A stretch of 29,947 nucleotides of DNA from Emiliania huxleyi CCMP1516 (lineage: Eukaryota; Haptophyta; Isochrysidales; Noelaerhabdaceae). Each line of letters starts with the position of its first letter. The first letter of the stretch is position 1. Positions 1 to 12,495 of the stretch are shown here, piece by piece. Where the stretch lies: NCBI RefSeq assembly GCF_000372725.1, contig NW_005195801.1:187203-217149 (forward strand), given 5' to 3'. The notes beneath the pieces were generated by a model. The model searched no databases. It was not told where the DNA came from and worked only from the letters and a program-made list of their open reading frames with translations. The translations under genes and the position numbers were made by a program.

Positions 1-50
1 CCTCGTCGAACCCACCACCATCCCCTTTCTCCTCTCCTATCTGTCTTGTG

Positions 51-1163
51 TGGGCTAGTTCCATTTCACGCTGACACGCTAATCTTGAAAACGTCCAACG
101 GAGCTCCGTGTTGCTCCCAGCGCCCTCCCCCGCGCTTCCTGCGGCCATGGCCGATGATACTAGTATGAGAGGTCATCTGGCTACCGCGAGCGCGACTCAA
201 CTCGCCGACGTCGTCCGATGATTGTGCCTCAAAGTCAGCCTCCGGAGGCTATCGTGGGGTCGAGCCGGCAGTAGCCGTGACATGTGGTTCCACCACCCCT
301 CGTATGCTTTGCCTCTGACCGCCACCGTTCCCAGGCTGCCAAATGGGATGGAAAGGAAGGCTCGGCGAGCGTATAGAAGCGTGCTCGACCTCGTCGTGGC
401 AACCTGCACGGCAGCGCTGGTAGGCGATATGAGCGTCGTGCCACCTGACCCGAGACGGGTCGCAGGCGTCGTACCGAGCGCGTCGAGACCGTGTCCTGAT
501 GTGATCTGCACGGGTGAGTCACGTCGGCGTCAAAGGAGCGACGTGCGACCTGTCAGAGCTTGATCTCCGATCTCAGCGGCGTCGAGTCGTCTCCGGCGCG
601 CGACAAAGGTACATCCCCAGGACGCGCAAAGGCAGCTGCGATCGGTGATACTGCTCTGACAGGTCGCACGTCGCTCCTTTGACGCCGACGTGACTCACCC
701 GTGCAGATCACATCAGGACACGGTCTCGACGCGCTCGGTACGACGCCTGCGACCGGTCTCGGGTCAGGTGGCACGACGCTCATCGCGCCTACCAGCGCTG
801 CCGTGCAGGTTGCCACGACGAGGTCGAGCACGCTTCTATACGCTCGCCCAGCCTCCCTTTCCATCCCATTAGGCAGCATGGGAACGGTGGCGAGCAGAGG
901 CAAAGCCTACGAGGGGTGGTGGAACCACATGTCGCGGCTACTGCCGGCTCGACCCCACGATAGCCTCCGAAGGCTGACTTTGAGGCACCATCATCGGACG
1001 ATGTCGACGAGTTGGGTCGCTCTCGCGGTAGCCAGGTAGCCCCCCATACTAGTAGCACCGGCCATGGCCGCAGGAAGCTCGGGGGAGGGCGCTGGGAGCA
1101 ACACGGAGCTCCGTTGGACGCGTTTTCAAGATTAGCGTGTCAGAGTGAATTGGAACTAGCCCA
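51..1163. repeat. Long inverted (foldback) repeat, two ~510 bp arms
   Basis: Positions 51-559 and 653-1163 are reverse complements of each other, about nine bases in ten identical over their full length, separated by a 93 bp unique spacer (560-652). The outer ends begin TGGGCTAGTTCC on one side and finish GGAACTAGCCCA on the other; the inner ends carry ACGTGCGACCTGTCAGAGC and its complement. The open frames seen in each arm are the same translation on opposite strands and show no recognisable domain, so I do not call genes here. No target-site duplication is visible outside the arms. It could be a foldback/MITE-like element or a head-to-head duplication. Confidence 0.9.
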
Positions 1164-1166
1164 AGG

Positions 1167-1285
1167 TATTTTAAGGACGTCACCCAGTCTGTGCTTTATT
1201 TTAAGGACGTCACCCAGTCCGCATGCAAGGTATTTTAAGGACGTCACCCAGTCCGCAAGGGTATTTTAAGGACGTCACCCAGTCC
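1167..1285 (+). repeat. Tandem array, four ~32 bp units
   Basis: Four copies of a 24-base core beginning TATTTTAAGGACGTCACCCA start at 1167, 1197, 1231 and 1262 (spacing 30, 34 and 31 bp). A fifth, degraded copy ending in CTACCCAGTCTGCG lies near 1340. The array directly abuts the outer end of the inverted repeat. Each unit contains TGACGT on the minus strand, a CRE/bZIP-like core, but no function can be inferred. Confidence 0.85.
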
Positions 1286-1289
1286 GCGA

Positions 1290-1823
1290 GGAAGACGGAA
1301 GTACAATCCTAATGGTACCATTTTGTGGTTTACGGGCGCTACCCAGTCTGCGTTGGGTCGCCCGAAGAGTCCGCGTAGTCGGTCGTCGACGGCGGGCTGA
1401 AGTCCGCCCGAAGGCCGCCGTAGCTGCCAAAAAAACGAAGGGGGCGAGAGCCCAACCGGGCTGGAGGCTGGTCCCATCGTCGTCCGGTGCGGCGTTGCGG
1501 GCCGGGAGATGCGCGACTGCGGGGAGCTGTGGGAGGAGGTGGTTCTTGGGTACCACCGACGCGTTCCCGGCCGCTGGAAGTCCGAGCCCGTCAGTGCTGG
1601 CGGCTCGCGTCCGTCAGCGAGGGCGGCGTCATGCGCATTGAGGGCGTGAGGTGAGTCGGCTCGCGAGGGCGTATGGCGCTTGGCCCCTTGGCCCTTGGCC
1701 CCAATCTTCGCTGTCGGGTTCGGCGCTGTTGGCGGTGGGGGGGACCGGTTCGGCGCCTCTTTGCCGGTTGTCGCGCACCATCGACACCAGGGCGCGCATG
1801 GGTGCGTGTGGCCCAGCCGCCGT
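1290..1823. other. Intergenic stretch without a supported gene
   Basis: GC-rich sequence with overlapping open frames on both strands, none with a recognisable motif or consistent codon bias. It may be the decayed downstream part of the minus-strand remnant that follows. Confidence 0.5.
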
Positions 1824-2445
1824 TCATGAAGCCGTGCGGCGGCCCGTTCCAATTTCCTCGGCCGTCGCCGCGTCGCCCCACGTCCACAGCCAGGAGAACG
1901 GGGCTCCCCAACCCTGCGACACGATCGTCCGCGGCGGGTCGTCGTAGTCGTAGTCGTAGTCGCTGCTGTTGGGGCCTCCCCGCTCCTCCCCCTCGGTCGG
2001 TGGGCGAGGCGCCGTGGTACGCTCGACGTAGCGCGTGTCGTGGAAACCGCGGTTGCCCCAGCGGCGGCAGTCCTCATCTCCGGGCGACGGGACCCACTCG
2101 ATGGGGAGGCCATGACCGCCGTACCGACGCACGGCAGCGCGCAGCACGTGGCGCGCCTCGTCGGCGATCAGCACGTCGGCAGTGATGGACGGTACGATCT
2201 GAAGGCAGCGCGGGAAGATGTAGCGCCCATCAGTCAGGCAGGAGGATGGCCACGGCCCGGCGCAGGCGGCTGTTGTAGCCAACCTCGGCCACTATGACGT
2301 GGTCGAGCTCCGCGCTAAGGCCGAAGGGCGCGTCGGCCGGATCGTCCGTTACTAGGACGCACGTCATCCATCTGTGGGCGCCTGGGAACCACTGGTGGAG
2401 GCCGCCCCGCTCTGATTCACCGCACTGCCCAACCCCTCGAATCAT
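1824..2445 (-). pseudogene. Frameshifted coding remnant, unknown protein
   Basis: Two minus-strand frames with strongly G/C-ending codons lie end to end. The first runs from an ATG at 2445 to a TGA at about 2230. The second continues to a TGA at 1824 with an Asp/Tyr-rich patch (DYDYDYDD) and a Trp-rich end. They switch frame at CCTGACTGATGG (around 2235); removing one 4 bp TGAC-type duplication would make the reading continuous (LLPD into GRYIF). This suggests one gene broken by a 4 bp insertion, or an assembly error. An intron fits less well because there is no room for one. I recognise no family. The ATG overlaps, head to head, the start of the plus-strand gene at 2444. Confidence 0.45.
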
Positions 2446-4134
2446 GCCCGCCAGCCACATGACCAAAGGGAGAGTCGACGCGTCACAGCGCGTCGACACC
2501 GCCTTGGACGATCTCATCGCCGCCTACGAAGCCACCGGCGTGGCGGGACACATCACCGTCAAAGTCAGCACCATCACCAGAAAGGGGCGGGTTGGTTTCG
2601 GGGTCCCGCCCGAGATGCAGGGCACAGCCGCGAAGGTGCTAGAGCAGGCGGGGCTGGGTGCTCTCAGCAGCTCGACCTTGGGATTTACAGTGCCGCGGGG
2701 ACAGAAGGAACGGTCGGCGAAGAAGCTGGCAGAGAAGCTCAACACGCTGCACGCGCTGGAGGCAGCGGGCGGCGCAGCTGGCGCGGCAGCGGGCGGCGCT
2801 GCGGCGGCCGACGGCGCGGCGGGCGGGTCGACAACGGGCTGGTCGGCGGTGGACGCGGGGGAGGAGGAGGCGGCGGCGGGGTTGGGGCCAGTCGACGCGG
2901 AGGAGGAGGAGGCGGAGGAGGCGCAGGGCGGGTCGGCTGCGGACGGCGCGGCGGGCGGCGCGGCGGGCGGCCCGGTGGATGAGGAGGCGCCCGAGGATAC
3001 GCCCCCCGAGGGCGTGGAGGTGCAGCCACAGGCGGGCGGCACGACAACAGGCGACGTGGTGGCGGGCAATGCAGCAGCAGGTGGCGCAGAGGGAGGCGCG
3101 GCGGTCGGCTCCGCTGTGGCGGGCGGAGTGGCGGCGGCTGCAGAGGCGGAGGCGCTGCCAGCCGACCCCGGCGTCCTTCCGAGCCCCGTGCTCTCTGTTG
3201 CAGCGCGGGCTCGCGTGCAGAGCGTGCGGTGTACAGACCCCAGCAGCTGGCCGAGCCCCTTGATCTCCGATGCAGCGGCGAGAGCGGCGATGCGGGCGGC
3301 ACCGACGGCGCCCGCAGCCTCCCCTGCCGGGATTGCCAGCCCGCTGCTCTCCGACGCGCCGGCGCCGGCAGTGGTTGCGGCGCCGCGCGAGCGTGAGGTG
3401 GCGTCGGCGGCGGAGGGCGAGATGGAGGTGGCGCGCTTGGAGGAGCCCTCGATGCCCTCGATCGCGGGCGCCGTTTCGTTGCTCGAACCGATGCTGTTGC
3501 AGCTCACCACGGTGCAGCCAGAAGCGGCGAGCGGCGCGGCGGGCGGCGCAGGCGATGGCTCCGCGGCGGCGTGCGGAGCGGCGGCGACAGCAGAGGCGGA
3601 GGCGCTGCCAGAGGGCGAGGTGGGCCGGGCGGGGCGCTCGGCGGATGTGACGGCGGGGGTGGCGAAAGCCCTAGCGGACCGCCTCGCCTCTGGGCTCGAC
3701 GCAGCCTCGCCGTCGGATGATGCCGCCGCCGCCGCCAAGCAGTCGTTGCGCGAATTTCTCAGGCCGCAGCCGCAGCCGCAGCCGCAGCAGCCGCAGCCGC
3801 AGCAGCCGCAGCCGCAGCCGCAGCCGCCGCCGCCGCCGCCGCAGGTCGTGAGCACACCTCTCGCCCGCCCCCCGCATGCCCCCCTCACATCTCCACCCCG
3901 TGTCCTTAGGCTGCCTCCGCTTCCGACCTGCGCTCGCCGCTGGGGGCCTTGTCCCAGGGCAACCACGAGCCGTCGACGGGCGGCTCGTCGCGTGAGGAGT
4001 TCTTCACCCCGGGGCAGATGAGCGGCCCCAGGCGGCCGCCGCCTCGGGCGAGCTGCCCTGCGGATGAGCCGTCGATCTCTTTACAAGACGCGCGGGCGTT
4101 TGCGCAGCAGCGGTCCCCGCTTTCCCCTTGGTGA
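2444..4134 (+). CDS. Ala-rich two-exon protein of unknown function
   Basis: The first exon runs from ATG 2444 (alternative ATG 2459) to about 3844, and the second from 3910 to the TGA ending at 4134. The intron is about 65 bp and phase 0, with donor CAG|GTCGTG or, three bases on, GTC|GTGAGC, and acceptor CCTTAG; both donors keep the frame. The predicted protein is about 541 aa. Residues ~1-105 form a compact, ordinary-looking domain (ALDDLIAAYEATGVAGHITV... FTVPRGQKERSAKKLAEKL). This is followed by ~300 residues rich in Ala, Gly and Glu, then a Pro-Gln repeat from a (CCGCAG)n tract at 3764-3844, and a short polar tail. I recognise no family. A 480 aa minus-strand frame over the same DNA is only its shadow. 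The coding call is fairly secure; the function is unknown. Confidence 0.65.
3764..3844 (+). repeat. (CCGCAG)n / (CCG)n coding microsatellite
   Basis: An imperfect CCGCAG hexamer tract passing into CCG triplets encodes alternating Pro-Gln then poly-Pro at the end of exon 1 of the preceding gene, ending exactly at the splice donor. Confidence 0.9.
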
Positions 4135-4895
4135 ATTTCCCGCCGTTTGTTCGTTGTTGCGCTCTGCAGTTGCGCTCGTGACCATGGGGTGAGTCGTGTT
4201 GGGGGGGACCAGCTTGAGGTGACGTGGCTGGGTGCAAGGCTCCGGTCGATCCGCTACTCGCTCACGAGGGCGAGGTGACCCGCCAGCACCATCTCTAGCT
4301 GCGGGACCCGCGCGGATCGCTGTGGCTGCTCAGGTATGAGAGAGAGAGAGAGAGTTGTTGGTATTCGAGACGCAGCGCAGTCGGACAGCGCGCTCCAGTC
4401 TTCCGTCCGGGCGCGCCTCGGCGCCATCAGGCGGAGAGAGCGGCGCGATCGGGTAGCGATGCGCATGAACAAAAGAAGTAGAAGAAGAGTACTGGGGGAA
4501 GTGCAAGAGCAAGTGCTTAGGGGGTGGGCCCTCGCTGGGCTTAAAAGGGGGTGGGCCCTCTCTGGGGCGCCTGCGGCTTAAACGGCTTAAAACGGGCCTA
4601 GGCCCATTTTAAGGCTGCCTGGGCCGCCGATTTTTAAACGGTCTGCCAGTGCACCAGACTTACAGATGTGTCTTCAGAGGCGGGTTTGTGCCCAATAACG
4701 GCAGTATTGGACAATTGGAGAAAACGGCGTGGAACCCTCAACCCAGCGAGACGCATGCCGGCGAGGCCGATTTTCTTAAACGGTCTTAAAAGAGGGACCC
4801 CCCGTGCCTGCAATCTCTTAAATGGCAAGTTAAGCCCCCAAAGTTTCTTAAAAGGTCTTAAAAAACCCCGGCCCTCAGAACCCTAGGGGTCCCCT
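4135..4895. other. Intergenic region with CTTAAA-type motif cluster
   Basis: No supported gene. It contains an (AG)n run (4339-4352), two copies of GGGTGGGCCCTC (near 4523 and 4549), and about ten short motifs of the form CTTAAA(A/C)GG between 4535 and 4862, several in pairs about 10 bp apart (for example 4775-4792 and 4846-4862). Confidence 0.5.
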
Positions 4896-4899
4896 AAGA

Positions 4900-5191
4900 G
4901 CTAAGTGCAAGTGGGATGCGGATCGGGATGGCAGCACGGCCGACAAGGTCGCAAGGCGCGCTGTCTACCCAACGCTCGAGCACGACAACTACGACCCCGG
5001 CCCCCTCGCAGAGCGCATCAGGCGCGACAAGCGCGAGGCGTCCGACCGCTCCTCCGACGACTCCTCCTCCGACCAAGACTCATGCGGCTCCGGCTCTACC
5101 GCTCTACTCTAGGTCTAGCGAGGCGAATGACATTTTCGACACCCTCGACGACCATCTCGGCTACGGTTCCGACTCCGGCTTCGGCTGGTAG
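4900..5191 (+). CDS. Possible 3'-terminal exons of an unknown gene
   Basis: A frame with G/C-ending codons and no ATG starts near 4900 (KCKWDADRDG... YPTLEHDNYDPGPLAERI). A second frame ends at a TAG at 5189-5191 (SEANDIFDTLDDHLGYGSDS). They can be joined in phase by a 91 bp GC-AG intron, exon end 5021 (ATCAG|GCGCGA) to exon start 5113 (CTCTAG|G). Alternatively the first frame reads on through an acidic Ser/Asp stretch to a TAG at 5110, and the change of frame marks a broken gene. No upstream exon or start is visible, so this may be a remnant, or a distal exon of the gene ending at 4134. The family is unknown. Confidence 0.35.
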
Positions 5192-5254
5192 TCGACAAGC
5201 TGCCGAGCCGCCCAAATCACTGTGTGTGCCACATTTCTTGTTGGCTTCTAAGAG

Positions 5255-5331
5255 AGAGAGAGATTTTTAGCAATACCGTTTTTGTTTTGGCTTCTAAAAA
5301 TCTCAAAAAAAACATTGCTAAAAATCTCTCT
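5255..5331. repeat. 18 bp perfect inverted repeat (hairpin)
   Basis: AGAGAGATTTTTAGCAAT (5255-5272) is the exact reverse complement of 5314-5331, with a 41-nt loop. The flanking GGCTTCTAA is itself repeated directly (5241 and about 5290). It sits in the AT-rich gap between two plus-strand coding regions and could be a 3'-end signal of the upstream unit or a small foldback element. Confidence 0.8.
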
Positions 5332-5403
5332 GAATAATGACCGATGCGTGTCAGACGACGGTGACCCTTTGTGCTGTCATCCTCCAAAACAACTTCTAAA
5401 CAA

Positions 5404-5438
5404 GTGTTAGTGCCAGTGCGCACCAGTCCCGTGCCCAG
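5404..5438 (+). promoter_or_regulatory. Shared 35 bp upstream motif, copy 1
   Basis: This 35-mer, beginning GTGTTAGTGCCAGTGCGC and ending CCCGTGCCCAG, differs at one base from positions 15201-15235. Both lie upstream of a plus-strand ATG (44 bp and 94 bp from motif end to start codon), and both are followed by an AAATTCT element. A promoter or 5'-UTR role is inference; a small dispersed repeat is the alternative. Confidence 0.45.
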
Positions 5439-5481
5439 GAGAGAATGCAAAATTCTGTAAAAAAGAAAAGCCGGCGAGACA

Positions 5482-10201
<4,720 letters not shown>

Positions 10202-10683
10202 GGAGCCGGCCGACTGCAAGGTGTTGACCCTGGTCGAGTGGAAGCGCGCTTTTGGGGGGGGGGGGGGGGGGGCAGAAGAGAGGGAGGGGCGGCTCCGGGC
10301 GGGGTCTGCCAGAGAGCTAATTTGAGCTCCCCATGTCAGTGTTCCCCACATCGACGGCCAGAGAGCGCTTTAATTTGAGCTCCCCATGTCAGTGTGGGCT
10401 AAGTCTCAGTATAGTCCGCTCTGAGTACTCTGGACTGAGCCGTTTTCGCTTTTCCTGGGGGCGCGGCCCGCCGGCCCCGGTGGCCGGTGCGGGCCGCCCG
10501 GGCCCCGCCCGCGCCCCGCGCGCCCGCCCTTGGGAGCGCTGGTGCTTGGAGCACACACACATCACACACTTATTTGGAGATACTTTAGTGCAGAGTTCCC
10601 GCCATCGACCATCGTGCTCGCACGCCCTGTGGCAATGCACATGAGTGGCGCGCTCGCCCCTATTAGCCGTTCCGCACGCGCGC
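10202..10683. other. 3' flanks of two convergent genes
   Basis: Gap between the stop of the zinc-finger gene (plus) and the SECIS of the selenoprotein gene (minus). It holds a 19-base G run (10254-10272), the 25 bp direct repeat listed separately, and a very GC-rich block (10455-10530). On the minus strand an AAATAA at about 10569-10574 is a possible poly(A) signal for the selenoprotein mRNA. Confidence 0.55.
10318..10395 (+). repeat. 25 bp direct repeat, two copies
   Basis: A 25-mer beginning TAATTTGAGCTCCCCATGTC occurs at 10318-10342 and 10371-10395, and both copies are preceded by GCCAGAGAGC. The period is 53 bp, just after the stop of the zinc-finger gene. Function unknown. Confidence 0.9.
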
Positions 10684-10757
10684 CGCACCGCTGCTTCAGA
10701 GCCTCAGCGTGCGCCACAAAGGCACTTGTCGCCGAGGCTCGTCATGTCGGCGCACCG
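10684..10757 (-). promoter_or_regulatory. SECIS element (type II) in the selenoprotein 3' UTR
   Basis: Reading the minus strand, ATGAC (10745-10741) is followed by GAGCCTCGGCG (10740-10730), ACAA (10729-10726), GTGCC, TTTGT, GGCGC, A, CGCTGAGGCTC and then TGAA (10698-10695). GAGCCTCGGCG pairs with CGCTGAGGCTC along 11 bp (one G-U). GTGCC pairs with GGCGC as an apical mini-stem, the mark of type II SECIS. ATGA and TGA form the expected quartet, and the two A of ACAA are the conserved unpaired apical adenines. A lower stem GCGCCG/CGGTGC flanks the quartet. The quartet lies 44 nt after the stop codon of the SelW-like gene. Seen directly: motifs and pairing. Known: these are the defining parts of eukaryotic SECIS. 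Confidence 0.85.
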
Positions 10758-10788
10758 CGTCGAGCGAGTGGTCTCGCACTCTTCCCGC

Positions 10789-11177
10789 CTAGTTGACCGC
10801 CGCTGCCTCGATGGCCTTGCTGACGAGCGCCATCGCCGCAGGCCGCGGGTAAGGCTTGGCATCGGCGAAAGCCTTTGGATTTGCGGCCAGCTTCGTGAAC
10901 GGATCCGGGTCGGTGAGCTTGTCAAGTATCGCGATGTCGTTCACAACCACCTTGAAGTCGCCTGCAGCGGAGACTTAGGACACGAGTCAGCATTTCGAGT
11001 CGGCAACTGCCACGCACAGCGGACAGGCGCGACGAGCAGCGCACCCCGCTCGCCCTCCTGAACGACGACCGAAATGTCGTGATTCTCCCTCAACAAGTCA
11101 GCGTACGTCTCGGCATTGGTCTTGTAATGTCACGGCCCGCAGTAATAAACCACCACCTTGACGCCTCTGTCGCACAT
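10789..11177 (-). CDS. SELENOW-like: Selenoprotein W-like (Rdx family) thioredoxin-fold protein, Sec at UGA
   Basis: Exon 1 is 11177-11054 and exon 2 is 10961-10789 (TAG stop). The 92 bp intron is GC-AG (GAGG|GCGAGC ... CTGCAG|GCGAC) and joins the frame exactly, giving 98 aa. Residues 7-16 read KVVVYYCGPU, where U is an in-frame TGA at 11132-11130. A CxxU motif after a hydrophobic strand about ten residues from the start is the hallmark of SelW/Rdx proteins. The rest follows the family: a helix (ETYADLLREN), a strand (ISVVVQEG), DFKVVVND (compare the G-x-F-x-V-x-V of SelW), and a C-terminal helix. Length matches the family's usual 85-100 aa. A SECIS lies in the 3' UTR. Without Sec decoding the product would stop at residue 15; the intact downstream frame and SECIS argue against a pseudogene. 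A role as small thiol/selenol oxidoreductase is inferred from the family. Confidence 0.88.
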
Positions 11178-12111
11178 GCTGGCGATCGCCTCGCTCTCTG
11201 GCGTACAGGAGGTGCCTCGTCTTGCCAGGGATCCTACAGCAGATCGAGGCGGCGTTCCGAAAATACGTGGAGGGCGAGAGTGGGATCGAGGAGGTTGCCT
11301 GGAGGGGATATGCCCATAGATCTATCGCGCCCAGCTTGAATCCGTCACGTTCCTTCTGACTGTCGTTGCTGTCTCTCCCTTCTCGACGGTCTGCGCTTGC
11401 TTGTGCGTCTTGGGTCCGGGGTTGTGTTTTTGTGTGAACACAGAACACAGCGCCATAGAAGGTACTTTCTTCTCAATAACAAGGCTGTGAACGTCGTCTC
11501 CGTGCGATTTCGGGCCCGGGGTTGTGCGTTTATGTGAACGTCGTAGCTCACTGAGGAGGGAGTGGGAAAGTTCCGCGCGGTTGAAGTACCATGCCTGCCC
11601 GCCGGGACCGCGTGCAGAAAGCCCCACCCATCGCCAACGCCGCAGCAGCATCGAGCGGCGCGTCCTCCCCATACCCCCAACCAGCGGCGTGTATTGCACC
11701 ATAGGTCGTCGGCTTTGCCGACGCCGACGGGCGACGTGGACGGTACACAGCTCACAGGGACGGGCGAAAACCACGTACGTACCCGAACAAGCATGAATGA
11801 TCCAGACACCAGAGAACGGGGCATTGTACTACATAGTGCGGGACCTGGGGCAGCAACCAACAAAGAAGAACAACCAGTGAGGGAGGGCGAGACGATCGAG
11901 GGGTCCCGTACCATGCGGAATCGACCCTATCCGGTCTGCTCAAGTGCTCAACAACCTGGATGGGGGGTGCTGCGCAACCGACGCCAACCAGCAGCGTTCA
12001 CAGCACAGTGCGAGACTAGGGGTGCAACCTGGTAAAGAACTCGCTCGCAGTCGGGGAGGTTTGGGTCGGTTTTCTTTTACTTTTTACTCTTGTCCGAAGA
12101 GACCACTTGCC
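11178..12111. other. Intergenic region, no supported gene
   Basis: Upstream region of the selenoprotein gene and beyond. A diverged direct repeat (TTGGGTCCGGGGTTGTG near 11408; TTCGGGCCCGGGGTTGTG near 11508) is visible. Open frames on both strands (for example 11345-11914 minus, 11562-12035 plus) have no recognisable domain and mixed codon bias. Confidence 0.5.
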
Positions 12112-12325
12112 AAAAAACTCATGTCTTGAATGTCCGATAAAAGCCCACATATAGGCACCTTACACTCCCCCGCAGTATCGCACCTCTTGAGCGACACTAC
12201 GTTTCCGCAGCTGGGGATTCTCCGGGTACCCCTCTTTGTACCCGTGCTGGCCGGATTCCCCCAGTCTCGAACTGGCAGCCACTATCTCACCGGAGGTACC
12301 ATGTCCGAGTAGGCCACCGGCCAAA
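12112..12325 (-). ncRNA. tRNA-derived Pol III element (SINE-like)
   Basis: The minus strand carries an A-box-like TGGCCTACTCGG (12316-12305) and, 31 nt on, a B-box-like AGTTCGAGACT (12273-12263) within a CCAG/CTGG T-arm-like stem. The 74 nt from 12322 to 12249 have tRNA length and near-complementary ends (GGCCGGT/ATCCGGCC), but no proper anticodon stem forms, so it is not a functional tRNA gene. A T6 Pol III terminator follows at 12117-12112, giving a transcript of about 210 nt. Its tail (GTAAGGTGCCTA ... GACATTCAAGACATGAG) recurs upstream at 12408-12330, so the element sits in a partial tandem array. A SINE or degenerate tRNA-related repeat is most likely. Confidence 0.45.
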
Positions 12326-12328
12326 AGC

Positions 12329-12408
12329 GCATGTCTTGAAGGTCCGATGATCACAGATCACTGGAAGCCCATATCTCTCTCTCTCTCTACTCGTAGGCAC
12401 CTTACAAC
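12329..12408 (-). repeat. Second copy of the Pol III element tail, with (CT)n
   Basis: CATGTCTTGAAGGTCCGAT (12330-12348) and TAGGCACCTTACAAC (12394-12408) repeat 12120-12138 and 12154-12165 about 210-240 bp upstream. The copy is expanded internally by about 22 bp and a (TC)n run (12373-12387). Confidence 0.75.
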
Positions 12409-12495
12409 TCTTCTCTGGCCGCTCCTACGCACGTCCTCCAACGCCCGGAGAGATTGCAGTAGCCACTCCGACCTCCAGGTCAGAGCTTTCGGGAG

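Noticed and set aside
222..903. Similar ~115-codon frames on opposite strands
   Set aside because: They are the same sequence in the two arms of the inverted repeat, with no coding signature.
1244..2113. 289-codon minus frame
   Set aside because: Compositional noise overlapping the better-supported frame at 1824-2282; poly-Thr stretch reflects an out-of-frame Asp-Tyr run.
2524..3966. 480-codon minus frame over the Ala-rich gene
   Set aside because: Mirror of Ala/Gly/Glu-rich codons on the plus strand; Ser/Ala/Pro-rich noise without motifs, while the plus frame has a sensible N-terminal domain and a phase-correct intron.
11130..11132. TGA as an inactivating stop (pseudogene)
   Set aside because: The codon sits exactly at the CxxU position of SelW, the downstream frame and splice sites are intact, and a SECIS follows.
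12249..12322. Functional tRNA gene
   Set aside because: Boxes A and B are present, but no 5 bp anticodon stem with 7-nt loop can be formed and the T stem is short; treated as a tRNA-derived element.
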